The translations under genes were made by a program, and so were the position numbers. A stretch of DNA of 64,000 nt from Akkermansia sp. (GTDB lineage: Bacteria > Verrucomicrobiota > Verrucomicrobiia > Verrucomicrobiales > Akkermansiaceae), in NCBI GenBank assembly GCA_017399165.1, contig JAFQEF010000022.1, positions 47,316 through 111,315 of the forward strand. The letters run 5' to 3'. Below, in pieces: positions 8,511-16,523 of the stretch. The notes under the pieces were generated by a model. It did not search any database. It saw nothing but the letters and a program-made list of their open reading frames with translations, and was not told the origin of the DNA. Position 1 is the first letter of the stretch. Each line of letters opens with the position of its first letter.

Positions 8511-9242
8511 ATGAATAAAACAATCGGAATAATGGTTGGGATGCTGGGTGGTGTAGTAGGCGCAACGGAGGCGCCGCAGGCGGAGCCCGTATACCCCGAG
8601 CAGATAACGATGCAGACATATAATGATGAGCGGAGTGTGCATCAACTTGCTGTAAATGTAGGCGGTGGTATCAGCACGGAAGGCGAAAAAGAGCTGTACG
8701 ATACAAACATGATACTATTTGATGTGGAGTACGCATATTACTTAAATAACTACAACGCATTAACAATCGGGCTCACCATAGGCAGCGGCGGTGATGATGT
8801 GGAGCAATGGTTGCCGGGACGGCATCACCCGCATTATTTTGCGTATGAGTATGACCGCTCCACCTTTGCATTGATGGTGGGATACCGTTTGCAAGTACCC
8901 GTTACGGAGAGATTATCTTTCGCATTAGGCGTTAAAGCCGGGCTTGATTTTCAGACCTTGGCATTGGATTATTACCCACAAGATGTTCGCTATGACCCGT
9001 ATGACGATGAATACTACAGTGAGCCGGAGCAAGAGGAAAATGATTTAGGCTTTAAATATGCAGCTTATGCCGGGTTAAATTACCAATTGACGGACCACAC
9101 CAGTTTGGAGATTGGGTACCAGTTCAGCAATTCAACGGCTCAGCCTGCCGTACACCATGAATGGGAACGCCATTGCCCGAAGGTGACCGCCCCGAAATAC
9201 GGATTGCATGAGATACGGGCCGGGTTAAGATTCGATTTTTGA
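8511..9242 (+). CDS. Putative outer-membrane beta-barrel protein (243 aa)
   Basis: The start was set at ATG 8511 because MNKTIGIMVGMLGGVVGATEA reads as a signal peptide and the promoter lies just upstream; the frame is open back to 8436. The mature part has alternating polar/apolar strands (NALTIGLTIGSG, TFALMVGYRLQVP, LSFALGVKAGLDF, TSLEIGYQFSNS) and ends with a Phe-terminated strand, EIRAGLRFDF, as in OmpA/OmpW-like barrels. An acidic, Tyr-rich loop lies around residues 165-185. Its last 18 bases overlap the 3' end of the convergent RNase R gene. The exact family is not recognised. Confidence 0.75.
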   Translation: MNKTIGIMVGMLGGVVGATEAPQAEPVYPEQITMQTYNDERSVHQLAVNVGGGISTEGEKELYDTNMILFDVEYAYYLNNYNALTIGLTIGSGGDDVEQWLPGRHHPHYFAYEYDRSTFALMVGYRLQVPVTERLSFALGVKAGLDFQTLALDYYPQDVRYDPYDDEYYSEPEQEENDLGFKYAAYAGLNYQLTDHTSLEIGYQFSNSTAQPAVHHEWERHCPKVTAPKYGLHEIRAGLRFDF

Positions 9243-11471
9243 TGCCGCCGCAGGTCGAAAATCAACAAAGCGGGAAACGATATCCACATTGCAGGGGATG
9301 AGTTGTAGCTCGCTGCCCGGTAATAGGTATTGACCATCCGTAGAGGACCATCGGCGGGTATGGCGTTCAAAATACCAACGGCTGCCATATGCATTCTCCA
9401 GCTCTTCCCCTCCTACAAATCCTTTCATTTGCAGGGCGGGTATTTCTACAGATACTCCCTGCGGGTAGGCATCGGTAATAAAGCCGGTCCAAACGCGGGG
9501 GGAGTCTTTGTCACATTCGTTAGCTAGGTATTGAGCCAGTTTTGTCTGTTTTGCTTCGTTTTCTGCAGCGGCAGAGTTGCGCTCCGTTTCAGAAATATGC
9601 TCTGCCGTAGCAATGAGTTGCCCCATAGAAGGCAAGTGCACACTCGCATTTTTACCGAACACCAAGCGGTCAAACCCGCGGTGTACCAATAGGTCTGCAT
9701 AGCGGCGTATGGGGCTGGTAAAATGGCAGTAGTCCGATTTAGCCAAACCAAAGTGCCCCATGGGCTGTGTGGCATAGCGGGCGCGCATCATGGAGCGGAG
9801 CAAGGCGGTAGTCAGTATCTGCTCATCCTCATGCCCGCGAATTTGCAAAGCTACGCGGCAGAGCTCCTCTCGAGAGTTGAGGCTACCTACTTTTATGCCG
9901 TAACTGCGAGCCAGTTCTGCAAAATTTTGAAGTTTAGCGGGATCCGGCTCTTCATGCACGCGGTATACAGCCGGTGTCAGCGTGGCGGTGAGCTTATGGG
10001 CTACAGCCTCATTGGCTGCCAGCATAAACTCCTCAATCATTTGGTGAGCGGCATCACTGCGTTCTGTAACGATATCCGTGACCTCTCCCCGGTTATTCAG
10101 CATTAAATTGAGCTCCGGTACCTCTAAATCGAGCGCTCCTTGAGCCATGCGGCGTTTACGTAATATGCATGCCAGTTTATGAGCCTCTAACAGGGCGGCA
10201 TCCGTTGTTTCAGACCCGCTGCTACCGCGCCCTTCAATAACCGCCAAAGCGGTGCCGTAATCCAGCCTGCATGCAGAGCGTATAACGGCGTTGCGGAATT
10301 CTGCGCGGAACACCTCGCCCTTGCGGTTGATGCGCATGAGGCACAGTTTGGTTAATCTGTCCTCCCCGGCGCGTAAAGAGCAAAGGTCATCGCACAGGCG
10401 GGGTGGTAACATGGGTAATACGCGGTCCGGCAAATAGGTGGAATTGCCCCGTAGGCGCGCCTCTGCATCCAACGCACTGCCCGGCTTTACGTAATAGCTG
10501 ACATCCGCAATATGGACGGCCAGCTCCCAGCTGTCTTTGCTGAGGTTTTTTACACTAATGGCATCATCATAATCACGAGCCGTAGCCGGGTCTATGGTGA
10601 AAACATGCTGCTGTCTCCAATCGTCTCTTCGGGTGTATTCCTCTGCCGGTATTGCTTGCGGAAGCTGCTCAGACTCGTTCAGCACCTCCGGCGGAAAAGT
10701 ATCCTTGAGCGAATAGCGGTGCATGATGGTGGTAATATCTACCCCCGTGTCATCCGGCCAGCCCAGTACGCTTTGCACAGTGCCGGTGGCATCCATCTTG
10801 CCGATGGGGTAACTCTCAATGTTGACCGTTATGGCCATGCCGGAGAGCAGGTTAGGTGGAGCAGGGGCTGTAATGCGTACTCTTTGAGGTGCTGTTTTGC
10901 CATCCCCCTCCATATAACCGTATCTGCCGCCGGTACGATAAATGCCAACCCAAGTGTCGCGGCGACGCTCCAGAATTTCATCCACCCTTACCTCCAGCGT
11001 TAAATCCGTTTGTTGAGGATTCCCCCTGCGCCGCCCGAACGCGCGTGGTGCATTGCGTCTCAACGTCACACGCACGGTATCACCATCCATAGCACCGCCA
11101 TCCCTATGCGCTTGTACAGGTAATTCAATGAGGGCACCGGAGGCGTCATCCGACAAACGTTTTAACTCTTGTTGTCCCTCCGTATTGGCGATAAACAATA
11201 ATTTACCTTTGGGTAATTGCTTGATTTTACCAATGAGCGGGGACTCTGCCGCGGCACGCAACACTAATCGCGCTTGCCTCAGCCGTACAAGTTTACCGTT
11301 TTGCTGCCATTCTTTTAATAAAGCTCGTAGAGCAGTGCGCTCTTGGGTGCATATACCCATGCCACGGGCTATGGCCGAGGCATCCTGCGCCTCATAGCCG
11401 GGGGCACGAAGATACGCCATAAGGCGTTGTTCTAACGGTATGACTTCAGGATTCAATGGCTTCCCACGCAT
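9225..11471 (-). CDS. rnr: Ribonuclease R (748 aa)
   Basis: Processive 3'-5' exoribonuclease of the RNase II/RNB family. An N-terminal winged-helix region and cold-shock domains precede the RNB catalytic domain, where DPATARDYDDA (about residue 295) supplies metal-binding aspartates. LRAGEDRLTKL and HFTSPIRRYADLLVHR are further RNB blocks. A C-terminal S1 domain (VWTGFITDAYPQGVSVEI) binds RNA. Length is close to the family norm, and there is no long Lys-rich tail. The chosen ATG 11471 overlaps the preceding lipoprotein gene by 26 bases. Confidence 0.93.
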   Translation of the reverse strand: MRGKPLNPEVIPLEQRLMAYLRAPGYEAQDASAIARGMGICTQERTALRALLKEWQQNGKLVRLRQARLVLRAAAESPLIGKIKQLPKGKLLFIANTEGQQELKRLSDDASGALIELPVQAHRDGGAMDGDTVRVTLRRNAPRAFGRRRGNPQQTDLTLEVRVDEILERRRDTWVGIYRTGGRYGYMEGDGKTAPQRVRITAPAPPNLLSGMAITVNIESYPIGKMDATGTVQSVLGWPDDTGVDITTIMHRYSLKDTFPPEVLNESEQLPQAIPAEEYTRRDDWRQQHVFTIDPATARDYDDAISVKNLSKDSWELAVHIADVSYYVKPGSALDAEARLRGNSTYLPDRVLPMLPPRLCDDLCSLRAGEDRLTKLCLMRINRKGEVFRAEFRNAVIRSACRLDYGTALAVIEGRGSSGSETTDAALLEAHKLACILRKRRMAQGALDLEVPELNLMLNNRGEVTDIVTERSDAAHQMIEEFMLAANEAVAHKLTATLTPAVYRVHEEPDPAKLQNFAELARSYGIKVGSLNSREELCRVALQIRGHEDEQILTTALLRSMMRARYATQPMGHFGLAKSDYCHFTSPIRRYADLLVHRGFDRLVFGKNASVHLPSMGQLIATAEHISETERNSAAAENEAKQTKLAQYLANECDKDSPRVWTGFITDAYPQGVSVEIPALQMKGFVGGEELENAYGSRWYFERHTRRWSSTDGQYLLPGSELQLIPCNVDIVSRFVDFRPAAASKIES

Positions 11472-12255
11472 TTATTTCCTCCAAATCCGGTATCTCTCGG
11501 TAAGCTCTTTGGGAGAAGGCATCCCAGTAGCTTTTCTCCTCAATTTGTTTTTGAAAGGTGGAGTTGTGCAATTTATCATGGGCAGAGGCACGTATCACCC
11601 TTGCTAATACTGCGGCCCATTCTTTAAGGTTGGCATCCGCATTGCCGGTGTAGGTGTAGGCGTGTTTGCTGTACAAACGTATTTTTTTGCGGTTAGCATC
11701 TTTGAACGCCATCAGGAGCTGCCCGGTGCGGGTGTCTCTCATGGTGCATTCTATGGAGACGTTGCCATTCGCCACGTACCCTATGACATTTGATACACCG
11801 GGTATATCAACCAAAGGACCACCCACGGCATTGATTGCTTTTAATGCCGGACGCTGACGCCGAAAATCTACCAGTGCCGTGTGAATGCAAACATCTGACT
11901 CCGCAGGATTCGCGGTGAGTCTCCAATCTGTGCCGTTTACCTTGTTTGATTCTTGAAGTGCAGCAGCAATGGCTTGTGTTAAGTAGTCCTGCATTTGAAT
12001 GGCCATGATGGGTGCTGCTTCAGGGTCTGATTTGCTGATTTTTGAAATATCCATGGGGTGTATGTAGATACGCCCCGATTGGTGAGATGCATAAGGATTC
12101 CCTTTACCCCAAGTCCAATATCCTTTTACCGGCACTTTGATGTTGTGCTGTAACTCTACATTATACAGCCCGCTTTCCGATTGTAACCTGTTTTGACAAG
12201 ATACAAACAAGAGGGAGCAAAGTCCGAGCAGGGAAAGGGTGGATAAACGTCTCAT
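11446..12255 (-). CDS. DUF3313-like outer-membrane lipoprotein (269 aa)
   Basis: The signal sequence ends in the lipobox LFVSC, so Cys20 should be lipidated. The mature part has a mixed alpha/beta pattern with a DVCIHTALVDFRR strand and SIECTMRDTRTGQLLMAF, the latter typical of the DUF3313/YdcL-like lipoproteins in which a domain senses or assembles surface components. That family call is tentative. It lies upstream of rnr with a 26-base overlap, so the two are co-transcribed. The promoter is nearly fused to the start codon. Confidence 0.75.
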   Translation of the reverse strand: MRRLSTLSLLGLCSLLFVSCQNRLQSESGLYNVELQHNIKVPVKGYWTWGKGNPYASHQSGRIYIHPMDISKISKSDPEAAPIMAIQMQDYLTQAIAAALQESNKVNGTDWRLTANPAESDVCIHTALVDFRRQRPALKAINAVGGPLVDIPGVSNVIGYVANGNVSIECTMRDTRTGQLLMAFKDANRKKIRLYSKHAYTYTGNADANLKEWAAVLARVIRASAHDKLHNSTFQKQIEEKSYWDAFSQRAYREIPDLEEINAWEAIES

Positions 12256-12264
12256 GCTGCCGTT

Positions 12265-12292
12265 AATCTATCAGTTTTTTATGAAAAATCAA
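12265..12292 (-). promoter_or_regulatory. Promoter of the lipoprotein-rnr unit, short-leader type
   Basis: On the minus strand TTGATT (12292-12287), 16 bases, TAGATT (12270-12265), then 9 bases to ATG 12255. Confidence 0.5.
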
Positions 12293-12322
12293 TGCTTTTT
12301 TTTGATTGCTATGAAATTTCGC

Positions 12323-12351
12323 TTGACATTTCTTAACAAAAATGGCATTCT
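12323..12351 (+). promoter_or_regulatory. Promoter of rplY
   Basis: A perfect TTGACA (12323-12328), 17 bases, and CATTCT (12346-12351). The predicted start near 12358 leaves a leader of about 106 bases before ATG 12464. Confidence 0.65.
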
Positions 12352-12357
12352 TTGCGC

Positions 12358-12463
12358 CCACCTTGCCTTGTGGTAGGGTGAGACCAGCCCGGCGGGTGAC
12401 ATACCGCGCACCGACGTCGGAAGAACTCCAATAAACACAATTTCAAAACATCGTTTCATCATT
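12358..12463 (+). promoter_or_regulatory. Long structured leader of rplY, candidate cis-regulatory RNA
   Basis: About 106 bases lie between the predicted start site and the rplY ATG. The GC-rich middle contains pairable segments: ggta/tacc (12372/12402 area), ggg/ccc, gcgg/ccgc and the self-complementary ccgacgtcgg at 12411-12420. The segment ataccgcgcaccgacg resembles the 16S rRNA helix 22-23 strand that binds S6:S18, which is how known S6:S18 leaders work. This resemblance is my inference from eye alignment. The last 35 bases before the ATG are A-rich and unstructured. Confidence 0.5.
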
Positions 12464-13018
12464 ATGACAACTCTTACACTTAATGTAACGAAGCGCGAGG
12501 TTACCGGCACCGGTAAGCTCAATGCACTGCGCGCTCAGGGCTTTGTACCCGGCGTGATTTACGGACCTGCCGTTGAGGGCAACATCAATGTTCAGGCTAA
12601 GCTTTCTGATGTTCGTGCTTTCCTCAACGCTGCCGATTCCGACAGTGTTCTCGTTAAGCTCAACCTCGATGGCTCCGAGGTATTGGCCATGGTTAAGGAT
12701 GTACAGCGCTGCTTCCTGACCGACGCTACTACGCACCTGGATTTTGAGGCCGTAACCCCCGACACCGTGGTTAAGACCAAGGTTGCCGTTAAGCTTACGG
12801 GTACTCCCGTGGGTGTGGGCATGGGTGGTGTTGTACACCAGATTGTGCATGAGATGCCTGTTAAGTGCGCCGTTAAGAATATCCCCTGCTGCATTTCCGG
12901 CGACATCAGCGCCGTTAAGCTGGGTGAGTCCTTCCGCTTGGCTCAGGTTGAGCTCCCTGCCGATGTAACGACTCCGTTCAACGGCACGGTGGTGCTTGCT
13001 TCCGTTGTGAAGCCCTAA
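12464..13018 (+). CDS. rplY: 50S ribosomal protein L25 / general stress protein Ctc (184 aa)
   Basis: Long-form L25 that binds 5S rRNA. The N-terminal L25 domain (about residues 1-90) starts with VTKREVTGTGKLNALRAQGFVPGVIYG, quoted here only as its family hallmark region; the second, TL5-type beta domain covers about 95-184 and includes VKLTGTPVGVGMGG. Codon use is strongly biased and GC-rich compared with neighbours, as expected for high expression. The gene stands alone between its own promoter plus leader and a strong terminator; pth, its usual partner, is not adjacent. Confidence 0.93.
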   Translation: MTTLTLNVTKREVTGTGKLNALRAQGFVPGVIYGPAVEGNINVQAKLSDVRAFLNAADSDSVLVKLNLDGSEVLAMVKDVQRCFLTDATTHLDFEAVTPDTVVKTKVAVKLTGTPVGVGMGGVVHQIVHEMPVKCAVKNIPCCISGDISAVKLGESFRLAQVELPADVTTPFNGTVVLASVVKP

Positions 13019-13038
13019 TCCCTGCAAAATATTTAAGA

Positions 13039-13078
13039 AAAACCCTTTCCGTGTGATACGCGGAAAGGGTTTTTCTTT
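13039..13078 (+). terminator. Rho-independent terminator of rplY
   Basis: A stem of about 13 bp (aaaaccctttccg / cggaaagggtttt) with the loop tgtgatacg, followed by TTCTTTT. It lies 20 bases after the rplY stop. Confidence 0.9.
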
Positions 13079-13082
13079 TAGA

Positions 13083-13111
13083 TTGACAAAGGAAGTGCAG
13101 CAGGATAATCT
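13083..13111 (+). promoter_or_regulatory. Promoter of the 43-aa lipoprotein-like gene, leaderless type
   Basis: TTGACA (13083-13088), 17 bases, TAATCT (13106-13111), then 8 bases to ATG 13120. Confidence 0.65.
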
Positions 13112-13119
13112 GTGTGCCT

Positions 13120-13251
13120 ATGACTACTCTTAAATTAATAATCATTACAGCAGTGGCCTTGAGCTGCGTAAGTTGCAGGGCTTCATTCGATGCCGGCATG
13201 GCTCATACGGATTGGGTGTACGATACGCAGAACCCAATGCATCGGCCGTGA
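13120..13251 (+). CDS. Very small lipoprotein-like protein (43 aa)
   Basis: This short frame runs from ATG 13120 to TGA 13249-13251. It begins MTTLKLIIITAVALSCVSC, a basic start plus a hydrophobic stretch ending at two cysteines, which looks like an entericidin-style lipoprotein signal, although neither Cys has a textbook lipobox. The 24 or so remaining residues are polar (MAHTDWVYDTQNP). It has a near-consensus promoter placed directly before the ATG and follows the rplY terminator, which argues for a real gene. It ends 10 bases from the convergent NlpC/P60 gene. Confidence 0.65.
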   Translation: MTTLKLIIITAVALSCVSCRASFDAGMAHTDWVYDTQNPMHRP

Positions 13252-13261
13252 AGGGGAAACC

Positions 13262-13987
13262 TCAGCGGATGTTTTTGTAACGCTGCGGGGTATAGCCAAG
13301 CCTTTTGAGGGTGTTAAGGCTGATTCTGTAGCGGTAGCATTTCCAGTGAGGCACGCCACCCGCCTCTATGGCGTAAAATGAGGCGTGCTCTGCATCTGCC
13401 CACTCGACAAACAGTATCACATGTACACCGGGTTTTAAGGCTATATCACCCGGTTGCAGTGCTGAAAAATCGGGCAAGGGGGTGCAGAGTGCGCCTAATT
13501 CTCTTGTGGAATACGGGCGAGGCAAACGCCAGCAACGTGAAACCAAGCCGGAGCAGTCAATACCGGCTGCATATTGGCTTACAGCATCGTCGCCTCCGGC
13601 TACTTTTGCGGTAGAAGCATAATCTCCGGCGTATACAACGGTATCTTGATGAAGACGTTGTACGAATTGTTGAGGGGTATCAAAGCCGCCCCATTTATAC
13701 GGCATGCCTGTGTTATACCCGTGTTTCCACCACATGGAAGATCCTAAGGAGGCGGCTGCAGCGGCATCCGGGGTATCAACCCATTGCCCGTCGGGGGCCT
13801 CCCCATGCATACGGTGACGAGCAGAGGCATACCACTGCAACCCGATATAGGCATTGGCCGTTTGAATGGCTTGCTCTCTTGTTACATACTCGGAGGGAGC
13901 GGGAATGGCCGGTGCCTCGATATTCGGGCTCTGCCAAGTACACGCACTTGTCAAAATTAAGGCTATGGCTGATAAAATAAGGCGCAT
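13262..13987 (-). CDS. NlpC/P60-type lipoprotein, putative cell-wall hydrolase (241 aa)
   Basis: The start was set at ATG 13987 because MRLILSAIALILTSAC is a lipoprotein signal with lipobox LTSAC, and this start sits one base after the upstream permease stop. The catalytic region shows the Cys in GIDCSGLVSRCW, the His in KPGVHVILFVEW and a polar residue near FYAIEAGG, the Cys-His layout of NlpC/P60 peptidases. Such enzymes cleave peptidoglycan stem peptides. The N-terminal 100 residues before the domain are family-unknown. It is the last gene of the hisB-hisH-permease run. Confidence 0.82.
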   Translation of the reverse strand: MRLILSAIALILTSACTWQSPNIEAPAIPAPSEYVTREQAIQTANAYIGLQWYASARHRMHGEAPDGQWVDTPDAAAAASLGSSMWWKHGYNTGMPYKWGGFDTPQQFVQRLHQDTVVYAGDYASTAKVAGGDDAVSQYAAGIDCSGLVSRCWRLPRPYSTRELGALCTPLPDFSALQPGDIALKPGVHVILFVEWADAEHASFYAIEAGGVPHWKCYRYRISLNTLKRLGYTPQRYKNIR

Positions 13988-13988
13988 G

Positions 13989-15233
13989 TCAACCTCTGTA
14001 TTTAGCTTTGGCATGTTGCCAAATAGCAAATGCTATACCTAAAACATTGGGAAGCCACAGTACAATGTAGGGTGTAATGCCACCGGATTTGCGGGATGTT
14101 TCGCAGAACACCAGGGCGACAAAGTACAATGCCGCCACCATAATACCTATGGCGAATCCCGTGGAGGTATCACGGCGACGTGCAGTAATGGCCAAGGGTA
14201 CACCAATAAGAGAGAACACTATGCAGGCACAGGCAAAGGATGCTCGTTGTACACCCTCCGTACGGAACTCGCGTTCATTCTTTTTAGTCATGCTGCCATG
14301 ATAAAATTTGCTTTCGGCCACGGCGGCATCCCACAAGTTTGAGGCACAGGGGAAAGGTGCTTTTTGAGAGGCCAATTTAGAGAACTTCTCCATCACCTCC
14401 GGTTTTGTGTGGCGCACTATCTCCCAATGTTCTAACAGCTCCGCAATCTCAGCGTTGGTAAAACGGTTGGATTTCATCTTTCGGTGCGTGCGAATGGGGA
14501 CATGCACCTGTAAAGGCAGCTCTGCCGTTGTCAGTCTGTTAATAATTTCACCACCATCTTCCTTTTGCTCAATGGTAACATTGTAAAGCGTAAGATTTAA
14601 AATGCGGGAATTCAGATCGAACTCGCCGATAGTAGCAGACTCTGCGTGCGCTGCCGAGAATCCGCCCATGCCCATGGAATTGGCTTTGCCGCTTTTTTCG
14701 ATAGGGTAAAGGTGTACGCCCAACAGTTTATCCGGTGTTTTACCCTCTGTATACAAATAAACACCATCTAATCTGGTAGCTCCTTGACCGGCATTCAACA
14801 AGTTTTTAGGATTATCCATGGCAGCCTTGAGCACAAGCTCAGTCATGGCGTTTTTTCCTTGAGGCGCAACCTCAATGTTAATGTAGTAACACAGAGCAGA
14901 CAACGCGACGCCCAGCCCGATGGCCGGGGCACTTAAGCGCCACAGACTTAATCCGGCCATGCGCATGGAGGTAAGCTCATTATCTGCGGCCAAACGCCCA
15001 TACACCAGCAATACGGCTGTTAAAAAGCCCCAAGGCACCGTAAAGGTAAGGGAGAAGGGGATAACCTGCAAAATGAAATCTATAACGATGGTGGGTGGCG
15101 CGCCGCTTTCTACCAAAAGGCTATGCAGTTCCTTAAATAATTGCCCCAGCAACATTAAGAGAGTGAGAGACATTACCCCCAAAAAGGTAACAGCCATCAA
15201 TTGTTTGAGAATGTAGCGATCGAGAGTTTTCAC
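13989..15233 (-). CDS. LptF/LptG family permease (YjgP/YjgQ), 414 aa
   Basis: Membrane component of the lipopolysaccharide export ABC machine. Features are MKTLDRYILKQL at the N-terminus (typical of the family), three N-terminal helices, a periplasmic beta-jellyroll of roughly 200 residues, and three C-terminal helices including FSLIGVPLAITARR, a diagnostic family block. The start codon is GTG at 15233, 6 bases after the hisH stop. A second family member lies at 28584-29948, so the two may form the LptF/LptG pair. LptB and LptC are not in the window. Confidence 0.9.
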   Translation of the reverse strand: MKTLDRYILKQLMAVTFLGVMSLTLLMLLGQLFKELHSLLVESGAPPTIVIDFILQVIPFSLTFTVPWGFLTAVLLVYGRLAADNELTSMRMAGLSLWRLSAPAIGLGVALSALCYYINIEVAPQGKNAMTELVLKAAMDNPKNLLNAGQGATRLDGVYLYTEGKTPDKLLGVHLYPIEKSGKANSMGMGGFSAAHAESATIGEFDLNSRILNLTLYNVTIEQKEDGGEIINRLTTAELPLQVHVPIRTHRKMKSNRFTNAEIAELLEHWEIVRHTKPEVMEKFSKLASQKAPFPCASNLWDAAVAESKFYHGSMTKKNEREFRTEGVQRASFACACIVFSLIGVPLAITARRRDTSTGFAIGIMVAALYFVALVFCETSRKSGGITPYIVLWLPNVLGIAFAIWQHAKAKYRG

Positions 15234-15239
15234 GGTGTG

Positions 15240-15851
15240 TTATAAGGTAAGAAAGTTTTTAAGTAATCGCAGCCCCTGAACTTGGCTTTTCTCGGGGTGA
15301 AATTGCGTTGCAATGACGCGCCCCTTGATAACAGCTGCAGCAAAGGTATCCCCGTATGAGCTGGTGGCTGCTATGAGGCCTTTATCCTGCGGAACGGGAT
15401 AATAAGAGTGAACATAGTAGAAATAGGGGGATTCTCCCATGTCTGTCCATATGGGGGCTTCTGCACGCAATGGGGTAACGGCATTCCACCCCATGTGCGG
15501 AATTTTCAGTCCGTTATCGGCAAATCTACGAACATGACCTTTAAAAACACCTAGTCCTTGAGCCCCGGGGGTCTCATCGCTGCTTTCGAAGAGGATTTGA
15601 TACCCGATGCAAATACCGAGGAACGGCTTATCCTGAGATATCCATTGACAAATGCTCTCTGCCAGATTCTGTTTGCGGAGTGCTGCTGCACAATCACCAA
15701 ATGCGCCGACCCCCGGCAATACGAGGTGGGTAATGTCTGTTAAATCTGCAGGAGTACGAACAAGCTTCCCTTCCACACCAATGGCACGAAAAGAATTGCA
15801 TACACTGGCCAGATTACCTGCGCCGTAGTCTATAATGCCTAGCTTATTCAT
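15240..15851 (-). CDS. hisH: Imidazole glycerol phosphate synthase subunit HisH (203 aa)
   Basis: Class I glutamine amidotransferase that feeds ammonia to HisF in histidine synthesis. The oxyanion strand YGAGNLASV, the nucleophile Cys in LGICIGYQ, and the His and Glu in ATQFHPEKSQ are all present, so the catalytic triad is intact. The start was set at ATG 15851 (MNKLGIIDYGAGN), 13 bases after the hisB stop; the longer frame would overlap hisB. HisF is not in the window, so the his pathway genes are scattered. Confidence 0.93.
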   Translation of the reverse strand: MNKLGIIDYGAGNLASVCNSFRAIGVEGKLVRTPADLTDITHLVLPGVGAFGDCAAALRKQNLAESICQWISQDKPFLGICIGYQILFESSDETPGAQGLGVFKGHVRRFADNGLKIPHMGWNAVTPLRAEAPIWTDMGESPYFYYVHSYYPVPQDKGLIAATSSYGDTFAAAVIKGRVIATQFHPEKSQVQGLRLLKNFLTL

Positions 15852-15864
15852 GATATGTATAGGT

Positions 15865-16452
15865 TTAAAGGGCACCTTTGGTGGAGGGAATCAGGCCGGC
15901 TGTGCGGGGATCCTGCTCTATGGCCTGACGCAATGCATGAGCCAAGCTCTTAAATACAGCCTCCGCAATGTGGTGACCATCCATCCCGTAAAATACTTCT
16001 ATGTGTAGGTTGCAACGCAAATTGTTGGTAATGGCGCGGCAGAACTCCACCGTGAGGGAAAGCGGCATATTAGGGGCATCTGCAGCACCCTGCGGTGCGC
16101 GGAACTCTAAATACGGTCTGTTAGAGATATCGATGACACAGCGGCAAAGGGTTTCATCCATAGGTACATAAGCGCAGCCGTAGCGGTGTATTCCCTTTTT
16201 GTCTCCCAAGGCACGTAAAATGGTATCACCTATAACGATTCCGGTATCTTCAATAGTGTGGTGAGCATCCACCTCTAAATCGCCTACTGCGTTTAATTCC
16301 ATGTCTATAAGACTGTGACGAGCCAGCAAATGCAACATGTGGTCAAAAAAAGCATGCCCGGTCCGGATGCCTGCTTGACCTGTGCCATCCAGATTAAGTT
16401 TTAAAGATATGTCTGTTTCACCCGTGGTTCTTTTGCAATCTGCGGTTCTCAT
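15865..16452 (-). CDS. hisB: Imidazoleglycerol-phosphate dehydratase HisB (195 aa)
   Basis: Monofunctional dehydratase of histidine synthesis (imidazoleglycerol phosphate to imidazole acetol phosphate). The two metal-binding repeats are visible: HAFFDHMLHLLARHS, HHTIEDTGI and, in the second half, HIEVFYGMDGHHIAEAVFK. Length is typical of the monofunctional enzyme; no HisB-N phosphatase domain is attached, consistent with a separate PHP phosphatase at 36835. It is the first gene of a run with hisH, a permease and an NlpC/P60 protein. Confidence 0.94.
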   Translation of the reverse strand: MRTADCKRTTGETDISLKLNLDGTGQAGIRTGHAFFDHMLHLLARHSLIDMELNAVGDLEVDAHHTIEDTGIVIGDTILRALGDKKGIHRYGCAYVPMDETLCRCVIDISNRPYLEFRAPQGAADAPNMPLSLTVEFCRAITNNLRCNLHIEVFYGMDGHHIAEAVFKSLAHALRQAIEQDPRTAGLIPSTKGAL

Positions 16453-16460
16453 GCAGGCTG

Positions 16461-16490
16461 ATTATAGCATATTTGAATAATGATTGCCAA
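16461..16490 (-). promoter_or_regulatory. Promoter of the hisB-hisH run, leaderless type
   Basis: On the minus strand TTGGCA (16490-16485), 18 bases, a perfect TATAAT (16466-16461), then 8 bases to ATG 16452. Confidence 0.65.
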
Positions 16491-16523
16491 GAGAAAAGAC
16501 AAGAATTGTTAATTAAATCTCCA

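Noticed and set aside
12443..13027. A 194-codon open frame antisense to rplY
   Set aside because: rplY is certain; the antisense frame ends inside its leader and has no support.
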